A model generated the notes under the pieces. The model did no database searches. It was not told where the DNA came from and saw nothing but the letters and a program-made list of their open reading frames with translations. Source: a bacterium (lineage in GTDB: Bacteria; Spirochaetota; Leptospiria; Leptospirales; Leptonemataceae). Taken from it: a DNA stretch of 64,000 nt. How positions within the stretch are numbered: the first letter of the stretch is position 1; each line of letters begins with the position of its first letter. A program made the position numbers and the translations under genes. Positions 16,836 through 26,605 of the stretch are shown one piece after another. The DNA is taken from NCBI GenBank assembly GCA_024742665.1, contig JANSYA010000001.1, forward strand, positions 634,425-698,424. The letters are read 5' to 3'.

Positions 16836-18146
16836 TCAGAGCGAGAGCTTCGCTTTCCATTCTTCGAGTAGACTTTCGTGCAAATCGGAAACCGGAAATT
16901 CGGCGATGACCTGCATCAAAAAGCCTTCGATCATCATCACCCGGGCGTCGTTTTCGGAAAGACCGCGGGACATCAGAAAGAAGATGGCTTCCGAATCGAG
17001 TTCACCGACCGTCGCGCCGTGCTCTGCGGCGACGTCTTCGGCCTTGACGATCAGTTTGGGCATGCTCTCCGCCCGGGCCTTTTTGTTTAACAGAATATTG
17101 TTGTTGGTCTGGTGCGAATCGACGTGCTTGCGTCCGGGTGGAATCATCAGGTTGCCGTTGAAGACGCTGTGGGCTCGGTCGCGGACTACCGTTTTATAGA
17201 GCAGCGAGCTATTCGTATGATCCGCGTCGTGGGCCGCGAGCATTTCCATATCGAGGTATTCGCCGCCGGAGGCCGCCGCAAGTCCGATGCCGCGAAATTC
17301 GCCGCCGGGCGCGGTCAGGCGGCCCGTAACGAAACTTTTGCCCGCGTAGCCGCCGTGCTGGGCGATGCTCACGTGCACGCGCGCGTCGCGTCCTTGAGTA
17401 GACTCAATGCGGTGAAAATTGTATTCATCGCCTGCGTAGTGGCGCAGACTGATATAATTCACGCGGGCGTTGTCCCCGCAGACAATAAAGGTTTCGCAGT
17501 TCCAGAGCGAAAGATCGCCGGCGGCGTCTTCGGGACCAGGTGCCGCGCGAAATTCTTCAAGGACTGTCAGCTCGGCGCCCGGCGCCGCATAAATCAAAGT
17601 CCGCTGCACGATCGATTCGCCGGGGGCGTTCTGGCGATGCGTAATTTTCAGCGGCTGTTCTCTGGGAGTCGCGGATTTCGCGCCGACGAAGGTCGCGCTG
17701 GTGTGTGCCGCGAGATTCTGCAGCTGGAATATATTCAAAGGTTCGCGATCGGTCAGCACGCCCTGATTGGTCGTGCCGCCTTCGGGCACCGGCGCGCCGA
17801 TCCGGACGGTCTGATCGTTCAGATGCTGCTCGATCACCCGGGCGTAGGACGGTGCCGCGTCGTCTTCGAGAATACGCGCGAACTCCGCGACGGTGATCGC
17901 TTCCCCGTGAGGATTATCGATGGCGATGGACGCGCTCGCCGCTCCGGATCCGAAGAGGCGAAAGCTGTGAAGATCGAAGTCCCGCGAATCCAGGCGCAGC
18001 TTGCGCCAGGACTCATGCTGGTTGTCCGGCAGGCCCGCGGAGTCGTAGGCGTCGAGGGCGGTTTCCCGCACCCGGCGCAGGGCCTCGGGTTCGTTGCGCT
18101 GAAGCGCGGCTTCGCGCAGGGAGACGATGGTCTGGTTTTGAGTCAT
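16836..18146 (-). CDS. sufD: SufD: Fe-S cluster scaffold component
   Basis: A 436-residue protein of the SufB/SufD family. The C-terminal half shows the beta-helix core and the conserved motifs ARAESMPKLIVKAEDVAAEHG and GELDSEAIFFLMSRGLSE, including the histidine in AEHGAT. SufD forms the SufBC2D complex that builds Fe-S clusters and takes part in iron entry. The N-terminal 170 residues are divergent, as is usual for SufD. It follows sufC by 94 bases. Confidence 0.95.
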   Translation of the reverse strand: MTQNQTIVSLREAALQRNEPEALRRVRETALDAYDSAGLPDNQHESWRKLRLDSRDFDLHSFRLFGSGAASASIAIDNPHGEAITVAEFARILEDDAAPSYARVIEQHLNDQTVRIGAPVPEGGTTNQGVLTDREPLNIFQLQNLAAHTSATFVGAKSATPREQPLKITHRQNAPGESIVQRTLIYAAPGAELTVLEEFRAAPGPEDAAGDLSLWNCETFIVCGDNARVNYISLRHYAGDEYNFHRIESTQGRDARVHVSIAQHGGYAGKSFVTGRLTAPGGEFRGIGLAAASGGEYLDMEMLAAHDADHTNSSLLYKTVVRDRAHSVFNGNLMIPPGRKHVDSHQTNNNILLNKKARAESMPKLIVKAEDVAAEHGATVGELDSEAIFFLMSRGLSENDARVMMIEGFLMQVIAEFPVSDLHESLLEEWKAKLSL

Positions 18147-18240
18147 TGCTTGTGAACGAATATAAAATCGCGCGCGGTTCGCGTCTGCGCCTCGCCTGAA
18201 CGAGGAGCCGGTCGTCGCGTCGCCGTAATTCGGGCCTTGT

Positions 18241-19005
18241 CTATGCGCCCGCCGTCTTGCTCTGCTGATCCTGGAGCACCCAGTCGTAGCCTTCGGCTTC
18301 CAGGCGTTCGGCCAGATCGCGGCCGCCGCTCATTTGAATGCGGCCTTCCATGAAGATGTGCACCCGGTCGAGCGTGAGATAGTTCAGAATGCGCTGGTAA
18401 TGGGTGATGATCAGCAGCGATCGTTCCTCGCCGCGCAGCGACTCGATGCCTTCGGCGATGATTCGCAGGGCGTCGATGTCCAGGCCCGAATCGATTTCGT
18501 CGAGGATGGCCATCTTCGGTTTGATCAGCGACATCTGTAAGATTTCATTGCGTTTCTTTTCGCCGCCGGAAAAGCCGTCGTTGACGTAGCGGGCCATGAA
18601 CGAGTTGTCGATTTGCAGTTCGCCCATCGCTTCTTTCAGCTCTTTGCGAAAGTCTTTCACCGGCACGTCGGCGCCGCGAATATTCTTCAGCACGTTGCGT
18701 AAAAAATTCGTCTGGGTTACACCGGGAATGCTGGTCGGATACTGCAGCGATAGAAAAAGTCCGGCGCGAGCGCGTTCGTCGGTCGGCATTTCAAGAACGG
18801 ACTTACCGTCGAGCAGGATGTCGCCTTTCGTGATCTCATAGTTGGGATGGCCGAGGATCGTGTACGAAAGCGTGCTCTTGCCCGATCCGTTCGGACCCAT
18901 GATCGCATGAATCTCGCCTTTCGGAATTTCCAGGCTCAGGCCCTTTACGATTTCTTTGCCTTCCACAGATACGTGCAGGTCTTTGATTTCCAACATTAAG
19001 CTCAT
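18241..19005 (-). CDS. sufC: SufC: ATPase of the SufBCD complex
   Basis: A 254-residue ABC-type ATPase starting at [16 protein letters not shown]; a longer reading to 19143 is possible but its first 46 residues are arginine-rich and unlike SufC. Walker A is [10 protein letters not shown], the signature is [10 protein letters not shown], and Walker B is [12 protein letters not shown], with the SufC-typical glutamate. ATP binding drives a shape change in SufBC2D during cluster assembly. Located between sufB (83 bases upstream) and sufD. Confidence 0.96.
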   Translation of the reverse strand: MSLMLEIKDLHVSVEGKEIVKGLSLEIPKGEIHAIMGPNGSGKSTLSYTILGHPNYEITKGDILLDGKSVLEMPTDERARAGLFLSLQYPTSIPGVTQTNFLRNVLKNIRGADVPVKDFRKELKEAMGELQIDNSFMARYVNDGFSGGEKKRNEILQMSLIKPKMAILDEIDSGLDIDALRIIAEGIESLRGEERSLLIITHYQRILNYLTLDRVHIFMEGRIQMSGGRDLAERLEAEGYDWVLQDQQSKTAGA

Positions 19006-19087
19006 TGTATTTCTCGTTCGATCTTGATAGTATGCTGGTCGCCGCGGGGCCCTGCGCTTGCACGCCAGGCGATCATTGCGGCGACTT

Positions 19088-20524
19088 TCAGCTCTGGACT
19101 GCGTCCTGAGTCTGGCTCGCTTCTTCCGGTCCGGCGATGGCATTGCCGTCCTCTAAGATCATGCGAATCAGGCGGGTCATTTCGACGGAGTACTCGATAT
19201 TCAAATCGCGCACGACGCCTTCGCAAAATCCGTTTACGATCAGCAGTTTCGCTTCGTCTTCGTTGAGTCCGCGCGTCTGTAGATAAAACAGCATGTCCTC
19301 GTCGATGCGCGATACCGTCGCCTCGTAGTTTAGCGTGCCCTGTTCGCCGCTCACGTCGTTGTACGGATAGGCGTGCGACTCGGAGCGATCGTCCATCATC
19401 AGGCCGTCGCACTTGATATGGCTGTAGGCGTTCTCGGCGCCCTTTTCGAATTTCACCAGGCCGCGGTACGAATTGATGCCGCCGTCCAGCGAGATGCCCT
19501 TCGCCAGAATATTCGAACGGGTGTTTTTGCCCGCATGAATGATCCGCGCGCCGGTGTCCTGGACCTGTCCGTTGCCGGCGAAGGCCAGGGATAAGATATC
19601 GCCCGTCGAGTTATCGCCTTTCAAAACGACGCCGGGATATTTTACCGTCTGCGCGCCAATATTTACGTCGGTCCACGTTATATGAGCGCCGCGCTCCGCC
19701 AGACCGCGCTTCACGGTCCAGTTGTACATATTCTTCTTCCAGTTCTGGATGGTCGTATAGTGAATGCGGGCGTTGTCCATCGCCACCAGCTCCACGACCG
19801 CGGTGTGAAAATTCGTGCCGCTGTCCTGCACGGAGCTGCAGCCTTCGCTGTAGACGATCTCGGCGCCTTCATCGGCGATCAGCAGCGTGCGTTCGTACTG
19901 ACCGGAAGATTGCGCCGTTACTTTGAAATAGGCCTGGAGCGGCATCGGCGTTTTGACGCCCTTCGGAACGTAGGCGAAGCTGCCGCCGGAGAAGACCGCG
20001 CTGTTCAGGGCCGCGAATTTATTGTCGTTCGAAGTTACGACCGTGCCAATGTACTTACGCACGATTTCCGGATATTCGCGAATCGCAGTATCGATGTCGC
20101 AGAAGATAATATCGAGCTCTTCGAGTTCTTTCGTAACGTTCGCGTAAACGGTTTCGGAATCGTTCATCGCCTCAAGGCCGGCGAGATAGCGGCGCTCGTG
20201 CTCGGGAATGCCCAGGCGCTCGAAGCTGCGCAGGACTTCCGGATCGACCTCGTCCCAGGATTTCTTTTTCTGTTTGTTCGCGCCCACGTAGTGGACGTAC
20301 TGTTCCAGATCGATATCGAAGCCGGGCAGAAAACCCCATTCGGGCATCGGCTTGCTTTCGAAAATTTCGAGGGCTTGCAGTCGAAATTCGGTCACCCAGC
20401 CCGGCTCGTTTTTGATGTGCGATATGGACTCTACGACCCGGCGACTGAGGCCGGTCGGGAACGCGTCAGGAGCGTAAAACTCCCCCGCCTGAGATTGTTC
20501 GGGTGTCAGTACTTCTGTAGCCAT
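19088..20524 (-). CDS. sufB: SufB: Fe-S cluster scaffold component
   Basis: A 478-residue SufB. Conserved stretches include [60 protein letters not shown] and the C-terminal [20 protein letters not shown]. SufB carries the site where the nascent cluster forms. First gene of the suf operon in this window. A possible -10 element (TATATC) lies within the 200 bases upstream on the minus strand, but no clear binding site for a Fe-S regulator was recognised. Confidence 0.97.
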   Translation of the reverse strand: MATEVLTPEQSQAGEFYAPDAFPTGLSRRVVESISHIKNEPGWVTEFRLQALEIFESKPMPEWGFLPGFDIDLEQYVHYVGANKQKKKSWDEVDPEVLRSFERLGIPEHERRYLAGLEAMNDSETVYANVTKELEELDIIFCDIDTAIREYPEIVRKYIGTVVTSNDNKFAALNSAVFSGGSFAYVPKGVKTPMPLQAYFKVTAQSSGQYERTLLIADEGAEIVYSEGCSSVQDSGTNFHTAVVELVAMDNARIHYTTIQNWKKNMYNWTVKRGLAERGAHITWTDVNIGAQTVKYPGVVLKGDNSTGDILSLAFAGNGQVQDTGARIIHAGKNTRSNILAKGISLDGGINSYRGLVKFEKGAENAYSHIKCDGLMMDDRSESHAYPYNDVSGEQGTLNYEATVSRIDEDMLFYLQTRGLNEDEAKLLIVNGFCEGVVRDLNIEYSVEMTRLIRMILEDGNAIAGPEEASQTQDAVQS

Positions 20525-20727
20525 TCCGTTTCGTCCTGTTTTGTCGCGCCGCCAGGCCTGGTTCGCCCTGGGCCCTTCCGGATGCGCCGCCCCTGGCGCG
20601 CCGATCAGCGCATCTTTCTTCTAAGATATACTGTCATCAGGAAAACGAGAAGAGCTCCTGTCGGCAATCAGAATGTCCGTAGTGAGCCGAAAAGGCGCGA
20701 CATCCGGGCTGCACCCGGGTGCTCGCG

Positions 20728-21306
20728 TTACTGCCCGGGCGCTGCGGGGTAGGTCGCGCGAATGATGGAGTGAAAGTCTTCCTGGCTTGCGGCGCGGGAG
20801 AGCGCGCGCCAGTCGGAATCCTGCCAGGCCCGCAAATTGAGTTTCATGACTGCCTTCTCGGTCGAGCCCCCGATGAACAGGTCCTGGTCGAAGCGACTTG
20901 TGCTGCGATTGACATAGTCCGACAATGCGACGTAACGCAGGCCGGTATAGTAGTTCCGCGACCACCCAATCAGCTTGATGGCCTTCTCGTACGGAAAGCG
21001 GGTTCCGACCCAGACCGCGCCGCTGGCGTTTGCTGAATAGGCCAACGGTTCGGCTTCCGCGATTTGGGCAGGGATGTCGAGATCGTTGGCGAGAATCACC
21101 AGTCGCCCGGATTTATCCATGCGAGCCAGATGCAGGCGGGGACCCGTCACCGGGTCCTGCCAGAGATCCTGATAAAAGCGAGTCACCGGGCCGCGCCGGT
21201 CTCCGTTGAGCGTGACTCCGGTGCTGGAAGAGCAGCCGGCCGTAGAAATGGCGGCGGTCAGCAAGAGCAGGGCCGGGCTCAATTTATAAAAGGGGGTCCG
21301 TTTCAT
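20728..21306 (-). CDS. Putative lipoprotein of unknown function
   Basis: A 192-residue protein from the ATG at 21306, with signal peptide LSPALLLLTAAISTAGC; the lipobox STAGC predicts lipid attachment at about residue 24. The mature part has no motif I recognise; it contains RFYQDLWQDPVTGPRLHLAR and a C-terminal DFHSIIRATYPAAPGQ. It begins 30 bases after the S-formylglutathione hydrolase gene and ends the formaldehyde operon, so it may be expressed with it; a functional link is not evident. Confidence 0.7.
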   Translation of the reverse strand: MKRTPFYKLSPALLLLTAAISTAGCSSSTGVTLNGDRRGPVTRFYQDLWQDPVTGPRLHLARMDKSGRLVILANDLDIPAQIAEAEPLAYSANASGAVWVGTRFPYEKAIKLIGWSRNYYTGLRYVALSDYVNRSTSRFDQDLFIGGSTEKAVMKLNLRAWQDSDWRALSRAASQEDFHSIIRATYPAAPGQ

Positions 21307-21336
21307 CGTTCGCGACTGCTGCATGGGCGTACTTGT

Positions 21337-22176
21337 TCAGCTATTGAGATGCCCGGCGTGAAAGCGAAGGTGGTCTCCGATAAAGCTGCTGATAAAATAA
21401 TAGCTGTGATCGTAGGCTTCGCGGAGATTCACCGTAGCCGGCACCTTCGCCCGGCCGGCCGCCTCGACGAAGCGTTCCGTCAACAGCTGTCCGGCCAGAA
21501 AATCGTCGGCAGTTCCCTGATCAATCAGAATCGGCAGTTCCGGCTTGCGTTCCGCCACCAGGTGGCAGGCGTCGTACTCCGCCCAGGCATTGCGATCGTC
21601 GCCCAGATAGGCCCCGAAGGCCTTCTCCCCCCAGGGCACGCCCGCGGGATTGACGATCGGCGCGAAGGCCGAGACTGAAACATAGCGGCCGGCTTCCCGC
21701 ATGGCGATGATGAGGGCGCCGTGGCCGCCCATTGAATGCCCGCTGATGGCCCGGCGTCCGTTAAACGGCAGGTGAGATTCCGCCAGCTCCGGCAGCTCCC
21801 TGGCGATATAATCATACATCCGGTAGTGTCGATCCCAGGGCGCCCGCGTCGCGTTCACATAAAAGCCGGCGCCCAGCCCCAGATCGTAAGCGCCTTCGGA
21901 ATCGTCGGGCACATCCGCACCGCGGGGGCTGGTGTCGGGAATTATCAGGATGATCTCGTGTTCGGCGGCGTAGCGCTGGGCTCCGGCCTTTGTCGAGAAG
22001 TTGTCGTCGGTGCAGGTCAGGCCCGAGAGCCAGTACAGCACCGGCAGCTTCTGTCCGGCGACGGCGGCGGCCGGGGCGAATACCGAAAAGTGCATATCGC
22101 AGTTCAGGACGGCCGAGCGATGCGCGTAGCGCTGCTGCATTCCTTCGAAGCATTTGTTCTGGCTGACTAAATCCAT
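21337..22176 (-). CDS. fghA: S-formylglutathione hydrolase
   Basis: A 279-residue esterase-D family alpha/beta hydrolase. The nucleophile elbow GHSMGGHGAL and the C-terminal YDHSYYFISSFIGDHLRFHA histidine region are diagnostic, as is YWLSGLTCTDDNFSTKAG near residue 50. It splits S-formylglutathione into formate and glutathione, the second step of glutathione-dependent formaldehyde removal. It follows the class III alcohol dehydrogenase gene by 62 bases. Confidence 0.95.
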   Translation of the reverse strand: MDLVSQNKCFEGMQQRYAHRSAVLNCDMHFSVFAPAAAVAGQKLPVLYWLSGLTCTDDNFSTKAGAQRYAAEHEIILIIPDTSPRGADVPDDSEGAYDLGLGAGFYVNATRAPWDRHYRMYDYIARELPELAESHLPFNGRRAISGHSMGGHGALIIAMREAGRYVSVSAFAPIVNPAGVPWGEKAFGAYLGDDRNAWAEYDACHLVAERKPELPILIDQGTADDFLAGQLLTERFVEAAGRAKVPATVNLREAYDHSYYFISSFIGDHLRFHAGHLNS

Positions 22177-22238
22177 TTGATTTCCAAGATTAGAGCGAAG
22201 CGACTCAGGAGCGATCGCTTTAGAAATAATTATTTTGT

Positions 22239-23375
<1,137 letters not shown>

Positions 23376-23858
23376 TCAATTGCGATCATCTGAATCCTGT
23401 CGAATCGGAAAGGGGCGGTCTCTGTAGGTCAAGATATAGTTCCCCCGATCCTCTTCAATGTTCGCCGCGAGTTCCAGCATCAGCTTGCTGTTCAGGCGGC
23501 CGAAGGGAATTCCCGCGTCGGGCCGGGCCGGATGCAGCAGCGCTCCCGACGGCGAAAGTCGGAGCGTGCCGGGTTCGAAGGGAAGTGTGAGTGAAGTGTG
23601 ATTGAATCCGAGCATATCCTGTGTCTCGCCGGCGATCAGACGGTCGAAGATGATCGGCGTTCCCACGGCACGCACGAAATTCATTTCAGGGCCGCAGGGC
23701 GAGATCCAGGGGAATGCCGCCTCCGTGCCCGTCGTATTCGCGCGAAGCCGGCGAAAGAAGAAGTCGAGAAACGCGCGATCTTGCAATCGCGTCCCATCGT
23801 GGTACAGATCGCCGCTCGCGTCGACGTTGTAGAAATAGCTGCGAGTTGCTTGCGACAT
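23376..23858 (-). CDS. DUF4505/UPF0598 family protein leading the formaldehyde operon
   Basis: A 160-residue protein matching the DUF4505 family known mainly from eukaryotes (human C8orf82). Shared landmarks are FYNVDASGDLYHDGTRLQD at the start, FFFRRLRANTTG, AAFPWISPCGPEMNFVRA, LPFEPGTLRLSPSGALLHPA and a C-terminal basic strand. The family has no established biochemical role that I know of. Here it is the first gene of an operon with formaldehyde dehydrogenase and S-formylglutathione hydrolase, which suggests a link with formaldehyde or glutathione metabolism; that is inference from context. Confidence 0.8.
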   Translation of the reverse strand: MSQATRSYFYNVDASGDLYHDGTRLQDRAFLDFFFRRLRANTTGTEAAFPWISPCGPEMNFVRAVGTPIIFDRLIAGETQDMLGFNHTSLTLPFEPGTLRLSPSGALLHPARPDAGIPFGRLNSKLMLELAANIEEDRGNYILTYRDRPFPIRQDSDDRN

Positions 23859-24274
23859 TTGGATTCCTCAGCGCGGCGACACCAGGTCAATACTAATAAA
23901 ACACATGAAGTGTAGATAGTATAATATTCGCCCCGGATGTTGTCCGTGCGCGTTGCTCCGGCGTCCAATGATGTTTTGTGATGGTTTGATAAGGGGGTGA
24001 TCTTCGTTACGTATCTATACGTAAAAGCCCATGTTGATTCTGCGCTGGTTTTTGTTGGAATCGTTATTCAAGTTTTGTAGTTTGCGCGAAGAAGAGTTTT
24101 TTACTGAAATGTTAGGCTTTGTTTTGGTTAGTGGTAGTAGATGATGAAAAAAGCTTTATTTATTTAATAAAAACTAAGGTTTTTTTCTCTTAAGCTTGAC
24201 ATGCGGTTTTGATTTGTTTTCATAGTGAAAAGGCTTTAACGCCTTCAGTAACCTTTGAGAAGGGGTGATTTTAT
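23859..24274. promoter_or_regulatory. AT-rich divergent control region with an 18-bp palindrome
   Basis: This 416-base gap is far more AT-rich than anything around it. It holds a TATAAT-like element at 23920-23925, a perfect interrupted palindrome TTACGTA (24007-24013), TCTA, TACGTAA (24018-24024) that could be an operator, long A/T tracts at 24146-24190, and a good promoter for the DUF4332 gene listed separately. No coding potential was seen. Confidence 0.5.
24196..24226 (+). promoter_or_regulatory. Sigma-70-type promoter of the DUF4332 gene
   Basis: A perfect -35 TTGACA at 24196-24201 is followed by CATAGT at 24221-24226 (spacer 19) or TTCATA at 24219-24224 (spacer 17). It is preceded by A/T tracts resembling an UP element. 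The start codon lies about 40 bases further on, behind a strong AGAAGGGG ribosome-binding site, so the gene is probably highly expressed. Confidence 0.6.
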
Positions 24275-24676
24275 ATGGCAAAACTAAACAAGATTACCGG
24301 CATCAGCCCGGAACACGCTCTGCAGCTGAAAAGCGCCGGCGTCACTACTATCGAAAAACTCTTATCCCACGGTGATACGAAACTCGGCCGGAAGGCGATT
24401 GCGCAGAAGGCGCGAATCAGTGAAAAGCTGGTCGGGAAGTGGGTGCATCACGCGGACTTTTTTCGCATTAAAGGCATCGCCGGCTTGAAAGCCGAGCTGC
24501 TCGAAATGTGCGGAGTGCCGACGGTGAACGTGCTGGCGAAGCAGGATCCGGACAAGCTCTATGAGAAAATGGTAAAGATGAACACCAAGAAGTCCATGGT
24601 CGAGCGCGTGCCCGGTATGGTCCAGGTTCGTCGCTGGGTAAAAACGGCGAAGAAACTCAAGCCGGTTGTAAAATAA
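24275..24676 (+). CDS. DUF4332 helix-hairpin-helix protein
   Basis: A 133-residue basic protein. It reads as two helix-hairpin-helix-like repeats, ITGISPEHALQLKSAGVTTI (residues 7-26) and FFRIKGIAGLKAELLEMCGV (about 62-81), as in DUF4332 proteins, whose repeats resemble nonspecific DNA-binding HhH units. The C-terminal 35 residues are lysine/arginine-rich. A perfect -35 box, strong ribosome-binding site and own terminator suggest an abundant small protein, perhaps nucleoid-associated; function is inferred. Confidence 0.75.
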   Translation: MAKLNKITGISPEHALQLKSAGVTTIEKLLSHGDTKLGRKAIAQKARISEKLVGKWVHHADFFRIKGIAGLKAELLEMCGVPTVNVLAKQDPDKLYEKMVKMNTKKSMVERVPGMVQVRRWVKTAKKLKPVVK

Positions 24677-24702
24677 GCCGGCGCAGGCGATGGCCGTAAT
24701 AA

Positions 24703-24730
24703 GGGGCTGCTTTGATCGCAGCCTTTTATT
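24703..24730 (+). terminator. Rho-independent terminator after the DUF4332 gene
   Basis: GGCTGC (24705-24710) pairs with GCAGCC (24718-24723) around a seven-base loop, extended by A-T pairs, and is followed by TTTTATT. It ends the DUF4332 transcript just before uppP. Confidence 0.65.
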
Positions 24731-24769
24731 ATGGCCATCAGTCGGCCTCGCGGCAATTTGGCCGGCATC

Positions 24770-25594
24770 ATGGTCGATCTATTTTCCGCGGTCATCCTGG
24801 GCATTATCCAGGGATTGACCGAGTTCATTCCCATCTCCAGCACCGCGCATCTGCGGATCGCTTCCGTCTTTCTCGACATTCCCGATCCCGGGGCGGCCTA
24901 TTCCGCTGTGATTCAGCTGGGGACTCTCGCATCGCTGCTCGTATACTTTCGTGAAGATCTGTGGAAATTCGCCGTGGCGGGCCTGCAGGGCCTGGCGAGC
25001 GGCGAGCCCTTTCGGGATCAAAACGCGCGGATGGTCTGGTATCTCGTGCTGGGCACGATTCCCGTCTCCGTATTCGGCCTGCTGCTTTCGGACTATATTA
25101 AGGGCCCCTTTCGTTCGCTGTACGTAATCGCCGGGAGCCTGATCGCCCTGGGCGTGATTCTCTGGCTCGTGGACTGGCTTTCGCCCAAGAATCGCGATAT
25201 TCAGACTCTGGGCTGGAAAGACGCCCTCTGGATCGGTCTGGGGCAGAGTATGGCCCTGATCCCCGGTTCTTCACGATCGGGCACGACGCTGACGGTCGGA
25301 CTGATGCTGGGATTCGACCGCTACGCGGCCATGCGCTTTTCGTTTCTTTTGAGTATTCCGGCGATCGCCCTCTCCGGAGTGTACGAGCTGATCAAAGACT
25401 TTCATGAGCTGGAATCGGCCGGTCTGACGGGTCTGGCCGTCGGCACGATCACCGCCGCACTGGTCGGATATCTGACTGTGGCGGGTCTGCTGCGATTTTT
25501 ACGCACACATACGACACTTCCGTTTGTGCTGTATCGCATCGGAATGGGGGTTTTGCTGCTGATTTTGTTGTTTGCAGGACTGATCGAGCCGTGA
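24770..25594 (+). CDS. uppP: Undecaprenyl-diphosphatase (BacA family)
   Basis: A polytopic phosphatase of about 274 residues from the ATG at 24770; an ATG at 24731 would add 13 residues but lies at the terminator. The catalytic motifs are intact: QGLTEFIPISSTAH near the N-terminus and PGSSRSGTT near residue 168. It recycles undecaprenyl pyrophosphate, the lipid carrier for cell-wall synthesis, and confers some bacitracin resistance. It stands alone between the DUF4332 gene and fliS. Confidence 0.94.
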   Translation: MVDLFSAVILGIIQGLTEFIPISSTAHLRIASVFLDIPDPGAAYSAVIQLGTLASLLVYFREDLWKFAVAGLQGLASGEPFRDQNARMVWYLVLGTIPVSVFGLLLSDYIKGPFRSLYVIAGSLIALGVILWLVDWLSPKNRDIQTLGWKDALWIGLGQSMALIPGSSRSGTTLTVGLMLGFDRYAAMRFSFLLSIPAIALSGVYELIKDFHELESAGLTGLAVGTITAALVGYLTVAGLLRFLRTHTTLPFVLYRIGMGVLLLILLFAGLIEP

Positions 25595-25614
25595 TATAAT
25601 TCAGCAACAATTAT

Positions 25615-25641
25615 TAAGGGGACGCTGAATTCCGCCGATAG
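25615..25641 (+). promoter_or_regulatory. Candidate sigma-28 (FliA-type) promoter of fliS
   Basis: TAAGGGGA at 25615-25622, 11 bases, then GCCGATAG at 25634-25641. The flagellar sigma-28 consensus is TAAAGTTT, N11, GCCGATAA; the -10 matches at seven of eight positions and the spacing is exact, while the -35 shares only TAA and one G. The position, 33 bases before fliS, fits a late flagellar gene. Confidence 0.5.
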
Positions 25642-25673
25642 GGGTCATACAAGCGAGCAATCCGGAGCGATTC

Positions 25674-26132
25674 ATGGCAGCACTCAAAAAAAATCAGTAC
25701 GACGCATACAAAGATACTGAAATTACGACGGCAAATCAGGGCAAGTTGATCATTATGCTCTACGATGGCGCGCTGCGCTTTCTGAAAATCGCCAACGAAA
25801 ACATGTCGCCCCGGACCTACGATGTCGTGAACACGAATATCATCAAGGCGCAGGACATCGTTACCGAGCTGATGCTGGCCCTGAATATGGACGAGGGCGG
25901 TGAAGTCGCCGAGAATCTGTTCAATCTGTATGCGTATATGAAAAAGCGCCTGCTTGAGGCGAATATCGCCAAAGACACGGCGGTCGTAGACGAAGTGCTC
26001 GGCATTCTGAACCAGCTCAAAGGCGCCTGGTCCGAAGTCGCCGCCGGCGACGGCAAAGGCGCGGCCCCCGCCGCGAAACCCGCTCAGAGCTCGACGCCCC
26101 GCGAGGGCATGAGCTTCTCGATCAGCGGCTGA
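25674..26132 (+). CDS. fliS: FliS: flagellin export chaperone
   Basis: A 152-residue FliS. The core YKDTEITTANQGKLIIMLYD at residues 12-31 and the following helical bundle with GGEVAENLFNLYAYMKKRL are typical. FliS binds the C-terminus of flagellin in the cytoplasm and holds it unfolded for export. A CCGGAG ribosome-binding site precedes the ATG. The last 30 residues are an alanine/proline-rich tail. The next gene may be the partner chaperone. Confidence 0.93.
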   Translation: MAALKKNQYDAYKDTEITTANQGKLIIMLYDGALRFLKIANENMSPRTYDVVNTNIIKAQDIVTELMLALNMDEGGEVAENLFNLYAYMKKRLLEANIAKDTAVVDEVLGILNQLKGAWSEVAAGDGKGAAPAAKPAQSSTPREGMSFSISG

Positions 26133-26160
26133 GGGTACTCCCGTTTCGGCGGAGATATTC

Positions 26161-26499
26161 CTGCGGCTCCTGCGATGGCGTCTACATCGCCAGCACCGGC
26201 TGCTGCGCGAAGAGCGCCTGCCGGAAGCCCTCGAACTAGAAGACCGGCTGGCGGAGATGCTGCCCGGCCTGAAAGATCTCGACCTGGCCGCCGCGCCGAA
26301 TCCCGCAAGATGCGACGCGATCCGGGCCCGGTGCGCGGAGCTTTCTGATTTGATCCAGCCGTATTTGGAAAGCGAGCACCGGCTGCTTTCCCGCGAATGG
26401 GTGGAGCTGCAGGTTGATCAAGAACTCGGCCGCCTGGCCCGCGCCCCCGGTCCGCCGCCTCCGACTGCAACCGAGACTGATCCCCAAAACCCGCTTTGA
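26161..26499 (+). CDS. Small helical protein after fliS, FliT-like (start uncertain)
   Basis: The frame is open from 26113 to a TGA at 26497-26499 and contains no GTG or TTG before the ATG at 26257. A CTG at 26161 lies six bases after GGAG, the best ribosome-binding site, and would give 112 residues; the ATG would give 80. The protein is predicted almost wholly helical and charged (REERLPEALELEDRLAEML), with a proline-rich tail. Position next to fliS and this build suggest a FliT/FlgN-type export chaperone, but no diagnostic motif was found. Confidence 0.5.
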   Translation: MRLLRWRLHRQHRLLREERLPEALELEDRLAEMLPGLKDLDLAAAPNPARCDAIRARCAELSDLIQPYLESEHRLLSREWVELQVDQELGRLARAPGPPPPTATETDPQNPL

Positions 26500-26605
26500 T
26501 CTGATTTGGTCCGCAGTGAAAAAGCGGCAGACTTGAGAACAAATTCCTCTTGCACTCCGTCCAACTCTTCATCAGCTTCTGTCAAATTCGTTTGGAGAAT
26601 TTCGT

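Noticed and set aside
17112..18155. Long plus-strand frame of 347 codons opposite sufD
   Set aside because: Antisense shadow of sufD created by GC-rich codon use; no family resemblance.
19006..19143. N-terminal extension of SufC
   Set aside because: The 46 extra residues are arginine-rich and overlap the end of sufB; the ATG at 19005 gives a normal SufC.
20525..20727. IscR, RirA or Fur site upstream of sufB
   Set aside because: There is a TATATC -10-like element but no convincing palindrome for these regulators.
19682..20752. Long plus-strand frame of 356 codons opposite sufB
   Set aside because: Antisense shadow of sufB; valine/arginine-rich with no domain.
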